A stretch of DNA of 64,000 bases from Calendula officinalis (Eukaryota; Streptophyta; Magnoliopsida; Asterales; Asteraceae): NCBI GenBank assembly GCA_963853835.1, contig OY970832.1, positions 32,686,208-32,750,207 on the forward strand, read 5' to 3'. A program made the translations under genes and the position numbers. Of the stretch, positions 11,475-24,608 are shown in pieces. A model generated the notes under the pieces. It saw only the letters and a program-made list of their open reading frames with translations. It did not search any database and had not been told where the DNA came from. Position 1 is the stretch's first letter. Each line of letters starts with the position of its first letter.

Positions 11475-13387
11475 GACATCAATACCGTCTAGTCACCCTA
11501 TTGTGACCCTATTGATCTCTACTCTCCTAGCAATCATATCTGGCTATCGGGTTGCCCCTGAACTAGCTAGAAGCACAAACATATCTAGTTATCGGGTTCC
11601 CCCCGAACTAACTAGAAGCACATTAACTTATAAACCGAAAATCAATCGCCATTAATAAGCTTCAAGATAACGGCAAGAGGAAATCGCCCAATCTACGGAT
11701 ACCTGCCTTACTCACCGGACCTTCCTCCAGTTAGCAAGACTACTAACGTCGATGAGTCGATGAGAATTCACCCAACTGCCCCTCATTCCACACCTCATTA
11801 CCGGGGGTCCCCCGCGTCATCACATCATCTCATCCTTACCATAACTCATCAGTTATTCCAATCAAAGCCTTCGGCTATCATATAAATCATCAAACAAGTT
11901 AGTTATCTAATAATAACTATATATAACTAGTTCAACATAGCGTGAACGTACATGTATCGTCCCATGGACTCGATCATAAGCAACCCACATCTACTTCTAC
12001 ATCTATGAACCCTAGGGGGTCCATACTTACTTATTTCATAAGATACATCTCTTATAATATCGATATCATAATACTTTTATCCTTTCTTTGACTATAATAC
12101 ATATTTATTACCAGTCACATTGTATTCGTTTCCATACATATTCGTTCTTCACTCTTATTAGTAAATCTTACCAATAGATACTCATTACTATAAAATCATT
12201 GAAACTTGCTTTACTAATACATATTTATTAATGAAGACTATGTATACATTCTTTTAATCAATTACTTTATTAGTATGGTTCATTAATAAGGATTCCATAA
12301 CTACTTTAGCTTATCATATTTACTTCCAAAATCATCAATAATACTAGACATATTCTAGTATCACATTACATCTACTTTCTTATCTTTTTGATCACTATCT
12401 TTATCAAAACATTTATTAATAAAGACCCATAAAATATCATACGTATTTTCAAAACTCTTTACTATGTACCCAGTTTAAAAGTCTCATGTACTCACCTTAG
12501 CGATAGCTAAATCCATGTCGTGTTTATCAACACGAATCCTTGCTTCCCGCCTTTGGAATATCTCCAACTTTTGGATCCTTGCAACCTATCAACATAATCA
12601 TCACACTTCTAGTTATCATCCATAACTAGACATCATCTAACATTGACATAATCAACCCCAACCACCAAGTTCATCAACTTGGTGGAGATCCATAAACCCT
12701 AGTTTATAAAACTACTTTCAACATACAAATTAACCATCGATCCATGGTCTACATACTTCCTATGCGTGTTCTACACCCCCATTACCCATCTTTAACAAGA
12801 TTTCAACACATCACTTTCAAAATCACCATTTCCCCCCAAATCTTAACTCATAACTAACTAGGAGACAAGAAAATACCTTTTATCTTTGATATAGGGTATA
12901 AATCTCTTAGAATGATGATGTTCTATACTCGAGAACACACAAATCGCCTCCCATTCTTCTCCAATTCGGCTGCACAAAGTGGAGAAGTGAAAAATGAGAG
13001 AAAACCCTAGTATTCCCGATTTTATCCTGCAAAGACACACAATCGTGTCGTTATCCCCACTTTCGCATCGCTATCTTGTAGCCCGCGTTAATTTGCGTCC
13101 GGAGTTCGCGTGGCGATCTCCAACGCGATCTCCATATCGCGTTTTCCCCAACGCTTTTTCGGTTCGCTGTTCCCAGATTGCACCAGATAGCGCCGCTATC
13201 TATACCTGGTAGCCTAGGCTACATCCTTTGTTATTCTTTTCGACCCGATTTCGACTTTATCAACACAATACGCATATCAAACGATGTCAAAATGACACGA
13301 AACCAATTCCCACGTATTTTAAATGATATATCCTCATTTATCATATTTTTCTGTAATTTACTCGATTCAAAATTTCGGTTCGTTACA
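11071..13387 (-). repeat. 3' LTR of the gypsy-like element
   Basis: It begins TGTAACACCTC and ends TCGTTACA on the plus strand. It contains a long (AT)n run at 11413-11471 and aligns with the LTR at 18461-20723. It keeps a stretch around 11830-12240 that the other LTR lacks and does not have the other LTR's 319-bp duplication. Small frames at 12858-13212 are not convincing genes. Confidence 0.85.
11413..11471. repeat. (AT)n microsatellite in the 3' LTR
   Basis: Uninterrupted AT dinucleotides, about 29 units. The homologous tract in the other LTR is longer. Confidence 0.95.
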
Positions 13388-14444
13388 ACTATCTACCACT
13401 TAAAAGGATTCCGTCCTCGGAATCATTCAAAAATTTCCAATCCACATTCGACCGACCATTCCGTTCCCATTTCCCGTGATTGTTATCATAGAACTTTTCT
13501 CATTACCATTCAATCAACAATATACCTTTAAACATTCACTCAACTCATATAGGTCCAAACGCTCAAAACCCAATCTTAAATTCATAATACTTAAACGGGT
13601 CAAAATTTCACAATTTGACTATAACACTTTCATTACTTCAACTAATCTCGTTATACACAAGAAATGGTATGACCCAATCATCTAATTGATCAACACGGAT
13701 ATCAAAGTCTAGCTTTGACCAAGTCGATATATCCCAACATTGTCTAATCCTTGACTTAAGCACAAAGTCAGCTATACTTTAACAATTTCCTTACTTGCTA
13801 AAGGTTCCATTAATCATCCTTTCCTTCACCATCGACTTTAATTTACGATCCATCAATAATCATATACTCGATTCCTAAATTTAACTCTAAACACCCAACG
13901 GGTCAAAGTCGCATAATCCGACTATAACTCTTTTAATTATTCCATTATCCTTTTCACACACATACAATCGATGCATTATGCTCTCATCATTCACTAGTCA
14001 TTCCAAACGAGAGTCAAAGCCCATCTTTAACCAATTCAACCAATCACAAATTGACTAATCTTGACTTTTGCATAAAATCTCCGATTACTATTTAGCGTTT
14101 CACTTACACATTAACCACCCCTAACCGGTTCATTTCCTTATTACCAAATTCCAAATCTTTTTGTCACCACCAGAGTAACCACCAATCCATTCCATTAACT
14201 ATAATTCACCGGCCAACCCGGTCATCTTTGAGTCAACCAATTGACTCCGGTCTACCCTTGCAACCCATGACTTAGCACCCAATAGCCCAACACCCGATGT
14301 TTTACTCTTTATACATAGTGAGACTTAGAAATATTCCTTTCCCAGTCGTAGTCTCATACCACACTATGTCATATATTATCTTACCATTACTATTACGGTT
14401 TACCACTAATTGCCTTCTTACCCTTAATATCGAATCCATCATTC
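13388..14444 (-). mobile_element. Internal region of the gypsy-like element, 3' side
   Basis: It starts next to the 3' LTR with a minus-strand purine-rich tract (CCTTTTAAGTGGTAGATAG) that fits a polypurine tract. Upstream of it on that strand is CCGAGGACGGAATC, a layout common at the 3' end of chromovirus-type elements. The remainder is AT-rich with no credible frame. Confidence 0.6.
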
Positions 14445-14449
14445 CCGAC

Positions 14450-17025
14450 TGTGACAACTCGACATTTTGGGTAAGACAAAACATTCCATTTCTTACTTTC
14501 TATACTTAGAAAGTTTCTATTTTTAGAAACATCCCTCATTTCATTTCACATCATTTCATTTCTATATTTTTGGCACATAAACATAACAAAACACCATCAT
14601 TTCACCATACGTTACTGTTTGACTATTTTGGTCAACACAACATTTCATTTTTACTTTACGCTGACTTTACACACAATCATTTCTAAAAATCAAAATTTAC
14701 GCATTAAACACTAAATAATTAATAAAACGCGACGCGTAACGATTTTAATCCTAAACCGACACATAAATCTTTGACCCGGCCACCTTAAGGTTGAGTCCCC
14801 AACCCGTGACCCCCCATGCTCGGCCGAACACCCTTTGTGGTGTGGTCATTATGGTTTAAACTTTTGTGGTTATCCTTATCTTGTTTTTAAAAGACTCCGT
14901 ATCCAATTCAAACTCCTTTTAAAACCTATAAATACTTAAGACAACACAAAACCCTAATCCTTTTTCTCCATTGTCTTCGTCGGCCAAGCATCTCCATCCG
15001 TACCCTCATGTGTTCGATTCTCGGCCAAGCAAACCGCAACCATCATCATTCGTGTTGATCTCGATCGTAAGGTATAAACCAAAACTCTTTCTTTTTCTTG
15101 TTTTCGTTTGTAATCGAGCCCAACTCGAGACCATGGCCGAAGGCCAAGTGATCTCGGTTATCTATTTTCCAAACCATCGACGTGCATGGATCCCATGCAT
15201 GCTCGAGTGTGTTTTGGGAAGTTGTATTCGTTTCATGTTTGTTTTGTTTGTTTCTTCGTTACACTTAACCAAAAACCCTAGATTTCTACATATTGTAACC
15301 ACAATGAAAAACCTTTCAAAACCCTAGAAATTCATAATTTTTGGTATCGTTTTGACTTGTTTCTAGATTGAAAACCGTTCGTGAAACACTAACCCAAACC
15401 CTAACAGAAAACCCGGCACCACGGGACCAGCCCTAAATCCGAACCCTTTGACCCGAAAACCCACTGAGTTAATTACCTGGCTGAGTTGACTGGGTTTTGG
15501 CCCGTTGACCGAACAGTTGACCCGAAGACTAATCGGGCCAAGGCTTGAACTTGGCCCATTCGGAAACCAATTAACCCTAATCCGGCCCATTCCATCTAAA
15601 CCTTAATCGAGCCAAGCCCGTGGGTTAAGACCCAAAGCAAACTGCAAGCCCTTTGGGCCGAGCCCATACTCGGTCCCTCGGCAAGCCCAAAACCCGTGAA
15701 CCATAACCCTTCGGGCCGTAGCCCAATACCAGCCCAAGTGGCCCATTCAATGAACCATTAGCTCGTTTATTCCTTGGTAAGCCCAAATCACCTTTTGTTG
15801 ACCCATTTAACCCATGAAAGTCCATTAAGCCCATTATGGCGGGCTTTGGCCCAAGTGCCAGCCCGTTAGTCCAAATCTAGGCCCAATATTCCAATAAACC
15901 AAAACCGTTACAAAGTTGCGTAAACATAAAACGTTTTCAATAAACTAAATTCTTTTAATGAATCAACATACAATATAAACAATAAACAACACACAAACAA
16001 TACAATCTAGGTCACCTGTGCGTGATAACTTAGACTAATTAGGAACCTTGTGCATTTAGGCGCTAGGAATCTCTACGGAACCATCCGTGAAGTTGTTGTG
16101 ATCTAAGCTAAGCATTAGGTGAGTCCACAACCCCTTTTACTCTTTTTACCGTTTTATAACTTATGGGGTGAAAAAATATAACACGCTACATATACAGTTT
16201 TATACTATGACTGTACTACATTATCATTTCATTTTCATTATGGCATGACAAACAATTCGTTATATCGTACTAAGTTCAACCTTCATTAAGTAGAGTACCT
16301 ACACCCTGGATATACGTATAGTACTATCGGCCAATACTCAGCCTCCTAGTTCATTGATCACTACTTGGTTTATCCAAGACACTTCGGGAACGTATTATCC
16401 ATGACCTTATTTCATAACCATGGGAGTTGCAGTTTTGATTGTGGACTTAGGGGGATGGGTATAATACCTCAACGGGAGTAGCTACCTATTGAGAATAACA
16501 GTCTTATATGCCAAAATTATGATAAACCGTTTATAACAAACATTTTTATATCAAAACATTTGGATTGTAGTTCATCTACCGATCCCTTACATTTCATTTG
16601 GTTTGTCAACTTTTTATATAATTATGTTACTTTTCAACAATCATAGCTTATTTCCATATTACTCACTTTGTAGCAAATACAACTATTTTCGTACGTTTTT
16701 ATTTAACCCTGTGGATTCACTCAACAATTTAGTTGACCTTTTAAGTTATGTTTTTCAGGTAATCTAGAGACTCAGTGAGCAACGGGGATGTGAGCAGCGA
16801 TTGTCTTCTGGCAATGAACTATCTTTACATTTTAGTTTTCAAACAATCTTTCATTTGAAAACTTGCTATTTTAGGAAACTTTATGTTTTTAGAAATTTAT
16901 ATTTTTGGCAATGAAAGTTATTTTAGATTTTATTGCGTGGTTGTTTGATTACAATATCACTTGTTTTTATAACATGAACGTTACACTTCCGTTCTTCCGC
17001 AAAAGATTTTTGGCGGGGTGTAACA
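14450..17025 (-). mobile_element. Solo LTR (2.58 kb) nested in the gypsy-like element
   Basis: The segment starts TGTGACAACTC and ends GGGGTGTAACA and is flanked by a perfect 5-bp duplication CCGAC (14445-14449 and 17026-17030). No internal region or second LTR is present, so it is a solo LTR left by LTR-LTR recombination. It is the same family as the truncated LTR at 5151-6823, which also sets its orientation. It contains a GCCCA-rich block at about 15540-15890. The frame at 14971-15327 has no recognisable domain. Confidence 0.9.
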
Positions 17026-17030
17026 CCGAC

Positions 17031-18460
17031 ACTTATCATTTTCCACATATTTTCCATTTATGAGTTTTAAGGCATCACTATACCTTTAGCCATCATTTTC
17101 ATTACCATTCACATATAATAATATTACATTACTTATCCGGATTTCCGCCGAATACTCAAGTTCCATTTCCAAAGTTTCTATTTCTAAAATTTCCATCCAT
17201 ACTAACAATTCTTACCAAGACTTAGTACTTCATTATACTATCATCCTCTTATTAAATGCATTCACCAATCTCGTGATTCATCCTTTTATACTACATGTTA
17301 GAATCAACCATTATATCCTTACTACATACGACACACCGGTTCATAATCCTTTCCATTATGTTTAATTTTTATACAGATACTAACCGGGGAGGCTATTCCC
17401 AAAATAACTCTCCACATCATATGACTCATCTCCAATTTCTATAAGCATCAATCTATGTAACAACTAACAAACGAGCCATAATCACATAACATCAATTTTT
17501 TTACATAAGATCTCCGAGGTGTCATCATGAACCCCCTCCTCTAGAATTCTTTCTGGGCAGACTTCCCTTTCAACTCACTCGTGAGTTCCTTTCAAAATAT
17601 CTTGCACCATACTCTCTTCCTCAAAGTCTCATACAACACATTCCATCGCGACAATGCCTCATCCTTCGACATTCGAGGTGCAAAAGTCACCATATCATCT
17701 TCCTTTGTTTGCTACTCTCTAGCGCTTGCTCAGTCTACCGAATTCACCAAATTGTGACCTTCCGCTCGAAACTTCCGAATTACACCACGGTCTTACACAT
17801 TATGAAGGCTTTATACATCATCCTTCCATTTCTTCTGATTAGGTCTTGCTACCTTTTTATGTAGATAACTTCCCACTATGGATTTCGCCACTTGATTACT
17901 CTTCCTTCATACGGGTATTGGAATCAGCCCGTCGACCCTCATTCATTCGACCATGCACCATCCGGTTCATATCCTCGTTCACAATTCTTCCCATTTGGTT
18001 TAACAGTCCCGAATAACTTTCATAGTTATCGAGGCTCGGCTCCTATCAAGACCGGAACCTTCCCCATCGTCACCATGAAGTGTAAGAACTTCATTAAATT
18101 TCTCTTCCCAATTCAGTGGAGCTTGTCCACCTTTCACATTCGTTCTTCCGCCATACCAACATATCAAACAATCAGGATTCAAATGGTCGATTCAATCAGT
18201 CGAAAACAACACAATTAGATCAAGACATTGCATGTATCATAGGGATCGACCCTATCATAACAATGCCCTACGGTCTCAAAAGACTCACATTGCACATTTC
18301 ATAACAACTTCTATAGGTCCCCTGGGTTCAACCCTAAACTTCACATAAAGTCTCAAGGTCAACCTACAATCTCAAGGAATCTTACATTCCTATTGCTACA
18401 GTCTAAGACTACGATGGACATCCAACCTAATTCACTTAAACTATAGTTCTGATACCCAGT
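17031..18460 (-). mobile_element. Internal region of the gypsy-like element, 5' side with degenerate primer site
   Basis: This stretch links the nested solo LTR to the 5' LTR. The last bases before 18461 read CTGATACCCAGT, a degenerate complement of the initiator-tRNA-Met primer site. Overlapping short frames at 17892-18304 have no motif I can assign. No gag is recognisable. Confidence 0.55.
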
Positions 18461-18800
18461 TGTAACACCTCAATTTTTAAAACACTTTTGAATTCATTTT
18501 AAATACCATTTGCAACACTTCTCGTGTTGTCAATAATACCGTTTAATAAAACCTTAAAACATTTATCAGAGTTTACAAAACCCGGTGTTACAAAATAGAT
18601 CATAAACATAGGCAAACGGGATCAACCTACGAGCTCCCGAGCTAAGCATCTCTAGGCCATTTCTTGCGCAACCTTCTATCACTTCAAACCTGTACTTAAG
18701 TACATAGCCACAAAAACAAACGTAGTACGTGAGACAAAATAGTCTCGTGAGATGCATGGGTTTTTTACCCCAACAATAATAATCAATTCATAACTATATA

Positions 18801-18803
<3 letters not shown>

Positions 18804-18894
<91 letters not shown>
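18804..18894. repeat. (AT)n microsatellite in the 5' LTR
   Basis: About 45 uninterrupted AT units, homologous to the shorter tract at 11413-11471. It yields a spurious Tyr-Ile repeat frame on the minus strand. Confidence 0.95.
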
Positions 18895-18895
<1 letters not shown>

Positions 18896-20009
18896 GACAT
18901 CAATATCGTCCAGTCACCTTGTTCTGACCCTATCGATCTCTACTCTCCTAGCAATCATATCTAACTATCAGGTTGCCCCCAAACTAGCTAGAAGCACAAA
19001 CATATCGAGTTGTCGGGTTGCCCCCGAACTAACTAGAAGCACATTAACTTATTAACCGAAATCCATCACCATTAAATAAGCTTTAATATAACGGCAAGAG
19101 GGAATCGCCCAATCTACCGATACCTGCCTTACTCGCTGGACCTTCCTCCAGTTAGCAAGACTACTAACGTGGATGAGTCGATGGGAATCCACCCAAATGC
19201 CCCTCATTCCACACTTCATGACCGGAGGTCCCCCGCATCATCACATCATTTCATTAATCAATTACTCGTCGGACCTTCCTCTTTTTAATCAATTACTTTA
19301 TTATCATGGTTCATTAATAAGGATTCCATAACTGATTTAGCTTATCATATTTACTTCCAAAATCATCAATCATACTAGACATATTCTAGTATCACATTAC
19401 ATCTACTTTCTATCTTTTTGGTCACTATCTTTATCAAAACATTTATTAATAAAGACCCATAAAATATCATACGTATCTTCAAAACTCTTTGCTATGTACC
19501 CAGTTTAAAAGTCTCATGTACTCACCTTAGCGATAGTTAAATCTGTATCGTGTTTATCAACACAAATCCTTGCTTCCTGGCTTCGGAATATGTCCAACTT
19601 TTGGATCCTTGTAACCTATCAACATAATCATCGCACTTCTAGTTATCAACCATAACTAGACATCATTTAACATTGACATAATCAACCACAACCACCAAGT
19701 TCTTCAACTTGGTGGAGATCCATAAACCCTAGTTTATTAAACTTCTTTCAACTTACAAATTAACCATAGATCCATGGTCTACATACTTCCTATGGGTGTT
19801 CTACACCTCCATTACCCATCTTTAACAAGATTCTAACACATCACTTTCAAAATCACCATTTCCCCCAAATCTTGACTCATAACTAACTAGGAGACAAGAA
19901 AATACCATAGATCTTTGATGTAAGGTATAAATCTCTTAGAATGATGACGGGCTATGCTCAAGAACACCCAAATCGCCTCCCATTCTTCTCCAACTAAGCT
20001 GCACAAAGT

Positions 20010-20645
20010 GGAGAAATGAAAAATGAGAGAAAACCCTAGTTTTCCCGATTTTATCTTGCACAAACACACAGTCGCGTCGCTATCCCCACTTTCGCGTCGC
20101 TATCTTGTAGCCCGCGTTAATTCGCGTCCAGAGTTAGCGTCGTAATCTCGATTTCGCGTTTGCCCCAATGTTATTTCAGTTCGATGTTCCCATATTGCAC
20201 CAGATAGCACCGCCATCTATACCTTGTAGCCTAGGTTGCATTTTTTGTTATTCTATTCGACCCGGTTTCGACTTTTTCAACACAATACACATATCAAACG
20301 ATGCCCAAATGACACGAAACCAATTCCTGGATAAATGAAAAATGAGAGAAAACCCTAGTTTTCCCGATTTTATCTTGCACAAACAAAAAATCGCGTCGCT
20401 ATCCCCACTTTCGCGTCGCTATCTTGTAGCCCGCGTTAATTCGCGTCGAGAGTTCGCGTCACAATCTCGATTTCGCGTTTGCCCCAATGCTATTTCAGTT
20501 CAATGTTCCCATATTGCACCAGATAGCACCGCTATCTATACCTTGTAGCCTAGGTTGCATTTTTTGTTATTCTATTCGACCCGGTTTCGACTTTTTCAAC
20601 ATAATACACATATCAAACGATGCCCAAATGACACGAAACCAATTC
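20010..20645. repeat. 319-bp tandem duplication inside the 5' LTR
   Basis: AATGAGAGAAAACCCTAG occurs at 20022 and again at 20341, and the following ~300 bases repeat with a few substitutions (for example CACACAGTCGCG against CAAAAAATCGCG). The 3' LTR has a single copy at ~12990-13320. The duplication therefore arose in this LTR after insertion. Confidence 0.85.
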
Positions 20646-20723
20646 CCACGTATTTTATATTATTTATCCTTATTTATCATACTATTCTGTAATTTACTCC
20701 ATTCAAAATTTCGGGTCGTTACA

Positions 20724-20728
20724 TGTAA
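20724..20728. repeat. Target-site duplication TGTAA, right copy
   Basis: Matches 11066-11070. Confidence 0.9.
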
Positions 20729-23372
20729 TGCTTAAGGTACTCCATACTGCCAGTCATGTGTCTTGAGCAGCCAGTATAAAGGTACTATTTTCTATCACCC
20801 TGCACAAGACACAAAATAAGGATTAGTTCTTTTTAGGAACCCATTTAAAAATGGGACCTTTGGTAGGGTTAACATGTTTCTCCTTATTAACCTCAGTTTT
20901 TGAGGGAGTTAGTATCAATTTAGAAGGACTAGTTTTGGTTTTATGTTGTGGCACTAACTGTGGGTCCCTCTTTTTCTTAGGTATTGAGTACCTAGGATTG
21001 GAGAGATTAGTCCTACACTCTTCTCCTTTATGTCCAGTATGATGCCACCTATAACACTTTTTAGGTCTATTTCAGAACATATTTTCATACGGAATTTTTG
21101 AAAACTGTTTTTCTTTTGAATGATCAATGTTGGTCAGTTTTGCAAACTTTTTACTTCAATTTTTTATTTGATAACCAAGAGCTTTCAAAAGACTGTTTTT
21201 CTCATTATTAGGTGTAGGTTTGACTTCCTTTTTAATAGGCTTTTGAGGAGAAGAGTTTTTGCTTTTGCTTAGACTGAGTCCCTTTACCAATTGTAGAACC
21301 TGTTGAAAACGCTTTTGGTTTTGTATTATTTTTTAAAATAACCACTTTAACAGATTCTTGAGATTTTTGAGTATTTCACTCAGATGTTCCTGCAACTTCA
21401 GTATTAGAATCACTCGTAGGTATAGAAGTTGTTTCAAATATTTTTAAAATACTATTTTCAGAGTATGGAATAATATTAAATAATAATTCAAAAGGTGGAA
21501 CAGCTGAGGTGTCATACTGATCTACACCGGGTTCAGTATCAAAATTTTCTTAAACAGAAAATTCAATACTGAGCTCTTGTAGTTCAGTATAGCACCTAGA
21601 GCAGATGGAGAGACCAATAGAATGTGTTTGGTCTAAAAGAGATTTATCCTCATTATCTAAGTCAGTTTGACAACTAACTTCACAAAAGGTTTTTGATTTA
21701 ACAAAGTTAACAGTATTTAAATGATTATATTCTTCAAATAAATCAGCAAAATTATTTTGGTTTTTAAAGTGAGGATCAACACCAAGTGCAGCCCTCACAT
21801 TATCAGGAAATTATTGATTTAAACACTTATTTAGCTTTATTGAGGCATTTCCCCACTCGTTTTCAAATTTTTCCTTTTCAAGTTTGTGCAAATGAGCTTT
21901 CTTAGCTAAATTATGATTCATGTCCTGTAAGTTTAAAAAATGTAATTTCAAATCTTTTAATTTTGCTAATTTACATTATTTAATTTTTCAAGTTCTAAAA
22001 TTGCCATTTTTAAAGCTTTTTTTTTACTAAAGTTTTAAGATTAACAATCATATACTCAAAAATCTTTTTCTTTTCATTATCAGAATAAGTTTGAAAGGCA
22101 CTCACCTCGTACAACTGAGTAGAGCCCCAATCACTATGAACACTCATCCTCTCAACTTCCTTAAGGTCTCTCAAAAGTGCTCTTCAAATCTTCTTCAGTA
22201 AAAGCCATGAAGGCTTTGTTCTCAACCTCTTCCTCATCATCACTGAGATCTTCATCCATCCAAGCCTCAGAGTAAAATGCTTGATGAGGTGCTCCACTCA
22301 CAGCTACTCCCTTACCCTTGCTTCTTGCCTTCAACTTCTCATACTTTTCCCTATACCGTTTAGCTCGGTATGCAATTTTGTCATTCTGATCAGTTTCAGA
22401 AGACTTAGTGTGACAGCTGGTAGCAATATGACCAGGCTTTCCACACCTGTAGCACAGACCAGATCTTGAGTCAGTATTGGAAGAGCTAACACCAAGCCTC
22501 TTCTTCTTTAGTTGGTCAAGCTTCATGGACATGAGAGCCATTTGGGTTTCCATCTCTTCTGCCTCAGCAACATCAAGATCAACTTCTGGCTAATCTGTCT
22601 CAGTGACAGTATAGGCTTGTTGCACTGAGTTAGCAGGTTTGACAATCAAGGTCATGTCAGTGGAAGTCTTGTTAGTCTTCTTCCAGTTCAACAATCTAGC
22701 AGCATTATTTTCTTCATGATTCAACATCAAGCCATACAAAGCTTGGAGAGTGTATGTCTCAATGTTGTTAGCAGCATTGACAGAGTTTGTCATGTCCAGA
22801 AACTGTTGAGGAAGACTGTCCATAAATTTTTGACAGAGTTCTCCCTCTTCATTTTCAATGCCAACACTGATAAGATCATGAAGAACAGTATTGATACGGT
22901 TGTACAGAGAGGTGATGTCTTCCTTTTGATATGAGAAGAAATTTTCATACTTCCCTCTCATATTGCTTTTTCTCTGCAACTTGACCTTTGCAGAGCCTTC
23001 ATAGGTGATGATTAAGCTATCCCGCATAGCATTAGCAGTAGCTAACTGCATGATAGCAGTCATTATTTCTTTGGTTTCTGCATTACCAATCACACATTTG
23101 GCTATTGAGTCTAGACTGTATAGAAGACGATGAGTATCAGTCCAGGTATGCTTCAGCTTGGCAATGGTTCTTGTGGATGCAGGAACATTATCAGTAGCTG
23201 CAACAGGTTACACAGTTTATGGAATGATGGGACCATCAGTCAGTACTGTTAGCATTTCACAATGAATAGATTCAAGATACCATTGAGCCTTCAATTTCCA
23301 TTGGTGGAAATCTTTTCCATCAAATATTGGCACACCTTTGCCGGACATGAGTGGTGCAACAATAGAAGACAT
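20729..23372 (-). pseudogene. SIRE A gag and protease region, pseudogene
   Basis: The minus-strand gag starts at 23372 (MSSIVAPLMSGKGVPIFDGK), typical of copia gag (UBN2-like). Body frames run 23093-22590. A first zinc knuckle reads CYRCGKPGHIATSC (in 22553-22161). A degenerate second knuckle, CYRWHHTGHKGEEC, lies at 21014-21056 with Trp replacing a zinc-binding Cys. The protease region near 20730-20790 keeps CSRHMTGS, but the expected active-site Asp before TG appears as Tyr. Numerous stops and frameshifts break the polyprotein, and the gypsy-like insertion follows immediately. Two knuckles match the arrangement in SIRE B. Confidence 0.8.
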
Positions 23373-23469
23373 TTTTTATTTAGGAGTTTGAGTGGGGTAG
23401 GTATATGCTATGGCTGCCAGGGTTATAGATCGACTATATAATAAGAAATTTAGCCTACTCTGACCCAGT

Positions 23470-23890
23470 TGTTAGATTACAACAACCCTGTTTTACTTGA
23501 TAATTGATATAATAATTAGACTTAAGACAATTAAAGTGATAAACACAATATTAGAGTCAAATGTATAGTTCCATTAAGTGTGATATGCTGCGGAATAGCA
23601 ATACCACTGATCAATTACAAATTATATGAAAGTGTAAAGTAAATCGGTGAGTACTCATTTGCCAAGTGATCTCTATTTATAGTGTTATAGAGATCTTACA
23701 AAAAGACAAGGAGTAGTGGAAGGATTGAAGTTTGGAAAGTGGCCGAGATCAAAGGGATTTGATATGGTCACGTAAACATGGAAATGTTTACTCAGTCCTT
23801 CTACTTAGTATTGGATTTCAATACTGAGTTCCAATACTGAGTGGTCAATACTGCCCACCTAGTATTGCACGGAGACTTAGCTAATTTATT
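23470..23890 (-). repeat. SIRE A 5' LTR (minus strand; outer end approximate)
   Basis: On the minus strand the LTR ends GTTGTTGTAATCTAACA, followed by ACTGGGTCAGAG, a decayed primer site. SIRE B has the parallel GTTGTTGGGATCCAACA then ACTGGTATCAGAG. A TATAAATA box lies at 23674-23681. CAATACT/AGTATTG motifs recur five times within 23800-23875. The outer end near 23890 is a guess, since the 3' LTR is off-window or destroyed. Confidence 0.6.
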
Positions 23891-24489
23891 TTACAAACTA
23901 TTCTAAGCTAGTCTAAGTTGTCTTGTTATCTTAAGATCTTAAAGGGTAAGGCTTTTTACCTTAATAATATTTGTCGATATAAATAAATTAATCTATATAT
24001 ATAATGATTTTCAAAATTTATGTTGCATTAAATATCATGTCATTAAATATCATGTTTTCATTCCATGTTTTACTTTCATTTGGATATTAATTCACTCCAT
24101 AAACATTTTCTATTAACTTCCTAATGTCTATAAACTTCAATTTGTATTAATTCACCCCATAAACTCTAGCCTTTCCTAATTGTTTAAGGCTCCTATTAAA
24201 AACACAAAAAGGATGAGAGAGAAAGTTACAAAAGATGAGAGAGAACAAGTAAAATCAAGACATTTAATATGAGAGAGAGTTAAAAACGATTTTTCTCTTT
24301 CATTTCTTTTGATAATAAATATTATTTTAGAATATATTTATCTGTTTCCTAATTATATATTTATGGACAATTTTTTGTTTAGTTAATGTTTATTCGACAA
24401 TTTTAAGTACGAAGATAGTTAAAAGCCATTATTTTTTTTCATTCCTTTTTATAATCAATATTATATTTAAATATATTTATTTGTTTCAT

Positions 24490-24608
24490 TTTTTTTAACG
24501 ACAAATCTAATCTACTCCTAATTACCACATATGTTCACGACGGGACTCAAACTCCTGACTTCAAGGATGAGAGTCAGACACAATACCGCTAGGCCAAAGG
24601 CCCTTTGG
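24490..24608 (-). mobile_element. tRNA-derived SINE, about 119 bp, minus strand
   Basis: The element is flanked by a perfect 16-bp duplication TATTTATTTGTTTCAT (24474-24489 and 24609-24624). On the minus strand it has an A-box-like GGCCTAGCGGTATTGTG and a B-box-like GGAGTTTGAGTCCC (compare GGTTCGANTCC), and it ends in an A run. These are the RNA polymerase III promoter and tail expected of a SINE mobilised by LINE machinery. Confidence 0.85.

Larger units (their letters stand above)
11071..20723 (-). mobile_element. Gypsy-like LTR retrotransposon lacking recognisable pol, minus strand, inserted in SIRE A
   Basis: Two LTRs (11071-13387 and 18461-20723) are bounded by a perfect TGTAA duplication. 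A primer-like site abuts the right LTR and a purine-rich tract abuts the left LTR, both in minus orientation. After removing the nested solo LTR the internal region is only about 2.5 kb and contains no recognisable gag, protease, RT or integrase, so the element depended on other elements or has decayed beyond recognition. LTR form suggests a Tekay/Del-type chromovirus relative; that assignment is tentative. Confidence 0.85.
18461..20723 (-). repeat. 5' LTR of the gypsy-like element
   Basis: It begins TGTAACACCTC like the 3' LTR and ends GGTCGTTACA, followed by the TGTAA duplication. It differs from its partner by a longer AT tract (18804-18894), by loss of several hundred bases near 19255, and by a 319-bp tandem duplication at about 20010-20645. 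These changes must post-date insertion, since the two LTRs start identical. Confidence 0.85.

Noticed and set aside
14971..15327. 118-codon plus-strand frame with a plausible ATG and 5' leader
   Set aside because: It lies within a solo LTR, and the related LTR at 5151-6823 keeps no matching frame.
18679..18903. A Tyr-Ile repeat protein frame
   Set aside because: It is the translation of an (AT)n microsatellite.
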